DNA from: Zelopaecilomyces penicillatus
Taxonomy: Eukaryota; Ascomycota; Sordariomycetes; Hypocreales; Pseudodiploosporaceae
Reading direction: 5' to 3'
Length of the DNA stretch: 64,000 nucleotides
Assembly: GCA_005765155.1 (NCBI GenBank)
Contig: VCCP01000005.1
Coordinates: forward strand, 1 to 64,000
Position 1 is the first letter of the stretch. The number at the start of each line of letters is the position of its first letter. Position numbers and translations under genes: made by a program. The notes under the pieces were generated by a model. The model saw only the letters and a program-made list of their open reading frames with translations, ran no database searches and was not told the origin of the DNA. Below are positions 63,701-64,000 of this stretch, in pieces.

Positions 63701-64000
63701 ATCGTACAAGTCGTATTAAAAAACCTGTGTTAATGTACCATATAGCCTTGCCCCCCCATCGTCTTAATTGCCCGCCCGCTATATATCTTGGGTATAATCG
63801 TTTCCATCTAATGTACCCCGTACTTTGTCCAATGTGGGTAGGTCGTTAGTCTACCTCATGTATAATAGCCAATATGTATGTTCTCTGTCCTCGTGCTGTG
63901 CAAAAAAAATCCAAACCTCAAGTACCCGTTATAGGTAATAAACGGCCGCCCGACGTTTCGCAACCGAGGTCGACACTTTCACTTGGTTATCGACCTACCT
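60780..64000. other. 3.2-kb upstream region of the zinc-finger gene, no gene supported
   Basis: No reading frame with a recognisable domain or splice structure to the window end. The DNA is rich in simple repeats: CAG/TAG-like triplets (61,915-61,955), GA tract (62,361-62,384), GC dinucleotides (63,413-63,423), GGTAG units (63,470-63,490), G-rich runs near 62,050-62,080. On the minus strand the GA runs are pyrimidine tracts, common in fungal promoters. Probably a long promoter/5' leader of the zinc-finger gene. Confidence 0.55.

Noticed and set aside
1..64000. CRISPR array, rRNA or tRNA genes
   Set aside because: No spaced repeats of CRISPR type and no recognisable rRNA or tRNA cloverleaf was noticed by eye; tRNAs cannot be excluded without a scan.

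Overview
The window is the left end of a chromosome of a filamentous ascomycete, probably a sordariomycete. It opens with about 18 units of CCCTAA. It has short spliced introns (51-153 nt) with GT..AG ends, and a chromodomain Ty3/gypsy retroelement. The repeats are AT-rich and riddled with C-to-T and G-to-A changes, the mark of repeat-induced point mutation (RIP). I cannot name the genus from sequence alone; Hypocreales would fit.

Layout. 1-111 telomere; 153-248 a four-unit 24-bp tandem repeat; 249-4,600 very AT-rich degenerate DNA. 4,600-10,450 (minus) is a RIP-degraded SNF2-family helicase gene. 10,700-13,004 continuing at 20,328-23,040 (minus) is a RIP-degraded RecQ-type telomere-linked helicase gene, split by element A. 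13,005-20,322 is element A, a complete non-RIPped Ty3/gypsy chromovirus with two 428-bp LTRs that read the same and the target duplication GCGGG. 23,142-46,390 is a nest of older copies in reverse orientation. Element C (related subfamily, 456-bp LTRs, TSD TATTC) lies in a 235-bp repeat. Element B (TSD TATTA) is inserted in one LTR of C, and element D (TSD ATAGT) in the gag of C. Ordinary gene-bearing DNA starts near 46.6 kb.

Genes of the unique part: a hypothetical protein whose 5' end has been eroded (46.6-47.6 kb); a three-exon single-pass membrane protein (50.8-52.6 kb, plus); an extended short-chain dehydrogenase (53.1-54.4 kb, minus, 3 exons); the mitochondrial i-AAA protease YME1 (55.5-57.9 kb, minus, 3 exons); and a four-finger C2H2 transcription factor (59.3-60.8 kb, minus, 4 exons) with about 3.2 kb of non-coding DNA upstream.

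The most unusual system is in the retroelement. Element A carries, antisense to the end of pol, a small intron-containing gene for a Zn2Cys6 protein with a coiled coil. The same gene is recognisable in B and D and in the diverged subfamily C, where all six cysteines sit at the same spacing but read as tyrosine after G-to-A mutation. The LTRs of both subfamilies carry a dense cluster of GGATCA/TGATCC half-sites that could be a target for such a protein. Element A also shows a textbook -1 frameshift signal (A AAA AAC plus hairpin/pseudoknot) and a primer-binding site complementary to the predicted 5' end of its own transcript, suggesting self-priming. Relative to B, C and D it has lost 87 codons of a cysteine-rich Gag segment in frame.
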